Shown here piece after piece: positions 6,083 to 9,657 of a DNA stretch of 9,657 nucleotides. Under the pieces are notes generated by a model. The model was not told where the DNA came from. It saw only the letters and a program-made list of their open reading frames with translations, and did no database searches. The position numbers and the translations under genes are program-made. This DNA is from Actinomycetota bacterium (lineage in GTDB: Bacteria; Actinomycetota; Humimicrobiia; Humimicrobiales; Humimicrobiaceae), in the NCBI GenBank assembly GCA_028718045.1, contig JAQUMQ010000040.1, positions 1 through 9,657 of the forward strand. The letters are read 5' to 3'. Each line of letters starts with the position of its first letter. Within the stretch, counting starts at the first letter, position 1.

Positions 6083-7004
6083 AAAAAATAAAAAAGATTT
6101 TTTAACTTTAAAAGATTACTCAAAAGAAGAAATAGTTTATTTGATAGAGCTTGCAAAGAAAATTAAAAATAATGAAGAAAAATACAGCAAAATATTAAAA
6201 AATAAAAATATTGCTTTGCTTTTCGACAAACCTTCTACTCGTACAAGAATATCTTTTGAGGTAGGAATAAATCAGTTGGGCGGAAATTGCCTTGTTCTTG
6301 ACAGTAAAAGCCTGCAAATGGGTAGAGGTGAAACCTATGCCGATACTGCCAAAATATTCGATGTATATCTTGACGGAGTAATAGTAAGAACTTTCAAACA
6401 GGAGAACATCGAAACGATAGCATCAAATTGCAACATTGCGGTAATCAATGCATTGACAGATCTTTACCATCCATGCCAGATATTGTCTGATTTGTTTACG
6501 CTTTTTGAGATGAATTTGCTGTTTAAAAAAGATTTCAAATTTACATATGTGGGTGATTCCAACAATATTTTAAACAGTTTGCTGATAGGTTTTACCAAAT
6601 TGGGTATTAATATTACAGTAGGATGTCATGAAAAATATTGTCCTGATGAAAATATTATTTCTTATATAAAATCCGAATCAAAATCAAGCGGCAATGAAGT
6701 AAATATATTAAATGATCCTATGCTTGCGGTAAAAGATGCAGATGTTATTTACACAGATGTATGGGTAAGTATGGGTAACGAAGAAAGTACCCAAAAAATT
6801 TATGACCTCAAACCTTATCAGATAAACAGGAATCTCGCATCTGCCGCAAAAAAGAATGCAAAAATAATGCATTGTTTGCCGGCACATAGGGAACTTGAAA
6901 TTACATCAGAAATTCTGGATAGTCCGGATTCTATAGTTTGGATTCAAGCTAAAAATAGGCTTTATGCCCAAAAAGCGCTTTTAACTTATTTATATTCAGA
7001 TTAG
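6069..7004 (+). CDS. argF: Ornithine carbamoyltransferase
   Basis: ArgF transfers the carbamoyl group of carbamoyl phosphate to ornithine, giving citrulline, in the cytoplasm; the active enzyme is a trimer. The 311-residue length is typical. The carbamoyl-phosphate motif STRTR is at 56-60, with FE following; MGRGETYADTAK (84-95) is the next loop; HPCQ (134-137) completes the carbamoyl-phosphate site. VGDSNNILNSL (161-171), DVWVSMG (230-236) and HCLPAHR (268-274) form the ornithine site, including the SMG loop and the catalytic cysteine Cys269. These separate it from aspartate carbamoyltransferase. The usual HRG after the cysteine loop reads HRE, a small deviation. The ATG lies inside the end of argD, with AAAGGA (6052-6057) 11 bases upstream, slightly long spacing, which suggests translational coupling to argD. 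argR follows after 24 bp. Confidence 0.97.
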   Translation: MERIKKNKKDFLTLKDYSKEEIVYLIELAKKIKNNEEKYSKILKNKNIALLFDKPSTRTRISFEVGINQLGGNCLVLDSKSLQMGRGETYADTAKIFDVYLDGVIVRTFKQENIETIASNCNIAVINALTDLYHPCQILSDLFTLFEMNLLFKKDFKFTYVGDSNNILNSLLIGFTKLGINITVGCHEKYCPDENIISYIKSESKSSGNEVNILNDPMLAVKDADVIYTDVWVSMGNEESTQKIYDLKPYQINRNLASAAKKNAKIMHCLPAHRELEITSEILDSPDSIVWIQAKNRLYAQKALLTYLYSD

Positions 7005-7028
7005 ATATACATGTTTATATGAAAATTT

Positions 7029-7487
7029 ATGAATAGATCAAAAAGACTTAAAGAAATAGTAAATATAGTGACAAGTAAAAAAGTATTTTCTCAGGAAATG
7101 CTGCTTAAGCAGCTTAAAAATACGGGATGTAATGTGACGCAATCGACTATATCTAGAGATCTGAGAGATTTAAGGCTTGTGAAAAAAAGAAGTATTGAAG
7201 GGGAAGAATATTATGCAGTAGACAATAATACCGTTACGGAAAAAAAGCCTTTAAGTTTTGATAAGTTTGTGTCTAAATTAAGGGAAAGTGTAATATCTGT
7301 AAAAAATGCTGCGAATATTATCGTATTGCAAACTTATCCCGGAGAAGCTCAAGGAGTGGCAGCCGTATTTGACAGTATGAATTATAATGAGATTCTTGGA
7401 ACCGTTGCGGGAGACGACACCATAATTTGTGTTGTCGATAATAATAAAAACGCAAAAAAACTCATAAATATATTAAAAAATATTTAA
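7029..7487 (+). CDS. argR: Arginine repressor ArgR/AhrC
   Basis: ArgR is the arginine-dependent hexameric repressor (and sometimes activator) of arginine genes. The 152-residue length is standard. The N-terminal winged helix-turn-helix (about 1-68) contains the recognition helix signature QSTISRDLRDL (38-48), the segment that reads ARG boxes. The C-terminal oligomerisation and arginine-binding domain (about 78-152) shows TYPGEAQGVAAVFD (102-115) and GTVAGDDTI (124-132), whose paired aspartates contact arginine. The cognate operator is probably the site at 2294-2311. Encoding it between argF and argG puts the repressor under the control of its own operon. No proper Shine-Dalgarno precedes the ATG, so its translation may be weak or coupled to argF, 24 bp upstream. 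The stop codon lies inside an A/T-only inverted repeat. Confidence 0.96.
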   Translation: MNRSKRLKEIVNIVTSKKVFSQEMLLKQLKNTGCNVTQSTISRDLRDLRLVKKRSIEGEEYYAVDNNTVTEKKPLSFDKFVSKLRESVISVKNAANIIVLQTYPGEAQGVAAVFDSMNYNEILGTVAGDDTIICVVDNNKNAKKLINILKNI

Positions 7488-7502
7488 TATTTTATTTTTT
7501 AA
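7473..7502. repeat. A/T-only inverted repeat at the end of argR
   Basis: TTAAAAAATA (7473-7482) and TATTTTTTAA (7493-7502) are perfect 10-bp arms around a 10-nt loop that contains the argR stop codon. With no G-C pair the RNA stem would be weak, and the T-run lies inside the arm, so it is a poor match to a classic intrinsic terminator. It may damp read-through from argR into argG or simply reflect composition. Confidence 0.25.
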
Positions 7503-7578
7503 AAATGTTGTTTTCAGGTTATTTGTTTTTTTATTAAAATTTAAAATTATCAATTGAAACAAAGTTTTTAAATTTACG

Positions 7579-7586
7579 AAAGGGAG
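7579..7586 (+). promoter_or_regulatory. Strong ribosome-binding site of argG
   Basis: AAAGGGAG ends four bases before the argG ATG and is the best Shine-Dalgarno match in the window. It fixes the argG start and contrasts with the weak sites of argB and argR. The preceding 90 bases are extremely AT-rich and could hold an extra promoter, but no confident -35/-10 pair was found. Confidence 0.7.
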
Positions 7587-7590
7587 CTTA

Positions 7591-8787
7591 ATGTCTGAAA
7601 AATTGATTCTTGCTTATTCAGGGGGCCTTGATACAACTGTTGCAATCAAATGGCTTCAGGAAAATTATGATACAGAGGTCATAGCTGTATTGATTGATCT
7701 TGGTCAACCGGAAAATTTAAAAGATGCATACGATAGGGCAATAGAGACGGGAGCGTCAAAATCATACATAATTGATGCGAAAGAAGAATTCATAAAAAAT
7801 TATATCTATCCTTCGCTGAAAGCAAATACAAGATATGAAAAAAAATATACTCTTGCTACTGCGATTGCCAGGCCTCTAATCGCAAAGATACTCGTAAATT
7901 TTGCGCATAAGGAAAATGCAAAAATGATTGCACACGGATGTACCGCAAAGGGAAATGATCAGGTAAGGTTTGATGTGGGTATAAAAAGTCTTGATCCTGA
8001 TATAAAAATAATTGCTCCGATGAGGATATGGAAACTTTCGAGAGAAGAAGAAATTGAATATGCTAAAAAAAATAAAATAAGAATAAATGTTACGAAAAAA
8101 AGTATTTATAGTATCGACGAAAATTTATGGGGGAGAAGCATAGAATGCGGAAATCTGGAAGACCCTTGGAGCGAGCCTCTCGATGAAATATACAAATGGT
8201 CAAAAATAAAAAAGAATGAGAATGAAAGTCAATATGTGGATATAAGTTTCGAAAAAGGAGAGCCCGTAGCGCTGGATGGTGAAAAAATGCTTCCCGCAGA
8301 TTTAATATTAAAGTTGAATAATATGGCAGGTGGTTATGGGATAGGAAGACTTGATATGGTCGAAAACAGACTGATTGGCATTAAATCCAGAGAAATATAC
8401 GAAGCTCCGGCAGCCGAAGTATTGCTGGAAGCTCACGAACAACTTGAAAGCCTTGTTCTGGACAGAGAGCTGTTGCACTATAAATATTTAATCGAAAGCA
8501 AGATTTCTGAAATGATTTACTATGGTTTATGGTTAACGCCTTTGATGAAAAGTTTAATGAAATTTGTGGAAGAAAGCCAGGAATATGTTACGGGAATTGT
8601 AAGAATTAAACTTGGGTATAAAAACTTTAGCGTGGTTGGACGAAAATCAGAATACTCGGCTTATGATTATAATCTTGCGACCTATGATAAAAGCGATATA
8701 TTCGACCCGAAATTTTCCGAGAGTTTTATAAAAATATGGGGTTATCCTTATGAAATACTTGCTAAAAAAGGAAGAAAAAATGGATAA
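7591..8787 (+). CDS. argG: Argininosuccinate synthase
   Basis: ArgG joins citrulline and aspartate using ATP to form argininosuccinate through a citrullyl-AMP intermediate. The 398-residue length fits the common bacterial type-1 enzyme. The N-terminal PP-loop AYSGGLDT (8-15) binds ATP pyrophosphate. YTLATAIARPLIA (86-98) is the citrulline-site helix, HGCTAKGNDQVRF (115-127) contacts ATP and aspartate, and SIDENLWGRS (174-183) is another diagnostic stretch. The C-terminal part with EAPAAEVLLEAHEQLE and the oligomerisation helices is complete, ending in a basic KKGRKNG tail. It starts 103 bp after argR, the largest gap in the operon, with a strong ribosome-binding site, so argGH could be a semi-independent subunit of the operon. 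Its last eight bases overlap the argH start. Confidence 0.98.
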   Translation: MSEKLILAYSGGLDTTVAIKWLQENYDTEVIAVLIDLGQPENLKDAYDRAIETGASKSYIIDAKEEFIKNYIYPSLKANTRYEKKYTLATAIARPLIAKILVNFAHKENAKMIAHGCTAKGNDQVRFDVGIKSLDPDIKIIAPMRIWKLSREEEIEYAKKNKIRINVTKKSIYSIDENLWGRSIECGNLEDPWSEPLDEIYKWSKIKKNENESQYVDISFEKGEPVALDGEKMLPADLILKLNNMAGGYGIGRLDMVENRLIGIKSREIYEAPAAEVLLEAHEQLESLVLDRELLHYKYLIESKISEMIYYGLWLTPLMKSLMKFVEESQEYVTGIVRIKLGYKNFSVVGRKSEYSAYDYNLATYDKSDIFDPKFSESFIKIWGYPYEILAKKGRKNG

Positions 8788-9657
8788 AATATGGTCGGGT
8801 AGAATAAGCAGCAATACCAGTGATTTTGCAGACCGATTTACATTTTCGTTGGAAACCGACATGAATTTGTACATGTTTGATATTATGGGTTCCGCAGCTT
8901 ATGCTGCCGGACTTGAAAAGATAGGGATAATTTCGAAAGACGAACTATTAAATATTATAGAAGGACTCGTAAAAGTAAAAAACAGAATAAAAGAAAGCAA
9001 ACTTGATAAAAATAAATACGAAGATATCCACAGTTTAATAGAGTGCGAGCTTAAAAAAGAAATAGGTGAAGTTGCAGGCAAGATACACACCGGAAGAAGC
9101 AGAAATGATCAGATTGTTCTGGATGAAAAAATTTATTTAAAAAATGCAATCGTAAATATTTGCGCTGTTTTAGTCGAGCTTGAATTCAATATACTCGAAC
9201 TTGCAAAAAAAAATATAAACGTTATTTTTCCGGCATATACCCATCTTCAAAAAGCTCAACCGGTGTTGTTCTCGCATTATATGTTATCTTTTTTTGAGAA
9301 ATTTTTAAGAGATATAAATAAGCTAATAAATAATTTCGAAGAATGTGATTTTATGCCTCTCGGTTCCGGAGCATGCACAGGGAGTGGTTATAATATAGAC
9401 AGGGATTTCTTGTGTAAGTTGCTTAAGTTCAAGAACAAAAGCATAAACAGCATGGATGAAGTATCAAATCGCGATTATTTACAGGATTTTATTTATAGTC
9501 TTTCATGTGTAATGTTGCATTTAAGTAAGATCTGTGAAGATTTGATTATTTATAACACAAGCGAGTTTTCATTCATAGAAATAGCAGATGAGTTTTGCAC
9601 GGGAAGCAGCATTATGCCCCAAAAGAAAAATCCCGATATTCTTGAACTCATAAGAGG
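8780..9657 (+). CDS. argH: Argininosuccinate lyase (C-terminus beyond the window)
   Basis: ArgH cleaves argininosuccinate to arginine and fumarate, the last step of the pathway; it is a homotetramer of the fumarase/aspartase superfamily. The 292 complete codons show IWSGRIS (4-10), HTGRSRNDQ (103-111), the conserved AYTHLQKAQPVLFSHY (152-167) and LGSGACTGSGYNIDR (194-208). They end in the superfamily signature GSSIMPQKKNPD (275-286), the flexible loop carrying the catalytic serine. About 160-170 residues, mainly the C-terminal domain, are missing because the window stops, not because of mutation. The ATG overlaps the end of argG by 8 bp in another frame, and AAGGAAG (8768-8774), five bases upstream within argG, is a good ribosome-binding site, so coupled translation with argG is likely. 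Confidence 0.97.
   Translation, partial: MDKIWSGRISSNTSDFADRFTFSLETDMNLYMFDIMGSAAYAAGLEKIGIISKDELLNIIEGLVKVKNRIKESKLDKNKYEDIHSLIECELKKEIGEVAGKIHTGRSRNDQIVLDEKIYLKNAIVNICAVLVELEFNILELAKKNINVIFPAYTHLQKAQPVLFSHYMLSFFEKFLRDINKLINNFEECDFMPLGSGACTGSGYNIDRDFLCKLLKFKNKSINSMDEVSNRDYLQDFIYSLSCVMLHLSKICEDLIIYNTSEFSFIEIADEFCTGSSIMPQKKNPDILELIR

Noticed and set aside
8647..8874. Minus-strand open frame across the argG/argH junction
   Set aside because: Both plus-strand genes read through here with conserved motifs, so the antisense frame is a by-product of AT-rich codon use.

Overview
The window comes from an AT-rich bacterium (by eye near 30% G+C). It uses the standard genetic code: every Trp in the recognised genes is TGG, and the seven visible gene ends are TAA or TAG. 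Synteny and composition do not fix the phylum. An uncultured AT-rich lineage such as Elusimicrobiota/Endomicrobia or Margulisbacteria would fit, but that is a guess.

Left arm (1-2228, minus strand): a two-gene unit read leftward. The first gene encodes a 628-residue polytopic membrane protein of the DUF2723 type (GT-C fold, related to protein O-mannosyltransferase TMEM260). A family-2 glycosyltransferase of the polyprenyl-phosphate sugar synthase type follows 22 bp later and is cut off by the window edge. Together they look like a lipid-linked sugar donor enzyme plus an extracytoplasmic sugar transferase.

Divergent intergenic region (2229-2679): this AT-rich stretch holds a near-consensus ARG box (2294-2311), a 16-bp palindrome (2444-2459), a GC-richer block that looks like a gene remnant (about 2472-2594), and a well-spaced sigma-70-type promoter for argC (2608-2636) overlaid by two 13-bp repeats set 20 bp apart.

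Right arm (2680-9657, plus strand): an almost complete arginine operon, argC-argB-argD-argF-argR-argG-argH (argH truncated by the window end). ArgC, ArgB and ArgD carry N-acetylglutamate through phosphorylation, reduction and transamination to N-acetylornithine. ArgF carbamoylates ornithine to citrulline, ArgG and ArgH convert citrulline to arginine, and ArgR is the arginine-responsive repressor encoded inside the unit. Overlaps at argD/argF and argG/argH and mostly short gaps elsewhere support co-transcription; the 103-bp argR-argG gap, with the strongest ribosome-binding site in the window, may hold a second start. The order matches the actinobacterial argCJBDFRGH cluster except that argJ is missing, so N-acetylglutamate synthesis and deacetylation must be encoded elsewhere.

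No CRISPR array, insertion sequence, tRNA, rRNA or prophage was seen. Most of the window is well-known metabolism, and I do not see a convincing undescribed system. The least explained parts are the divergent control region and the glycosylation pair beside it.
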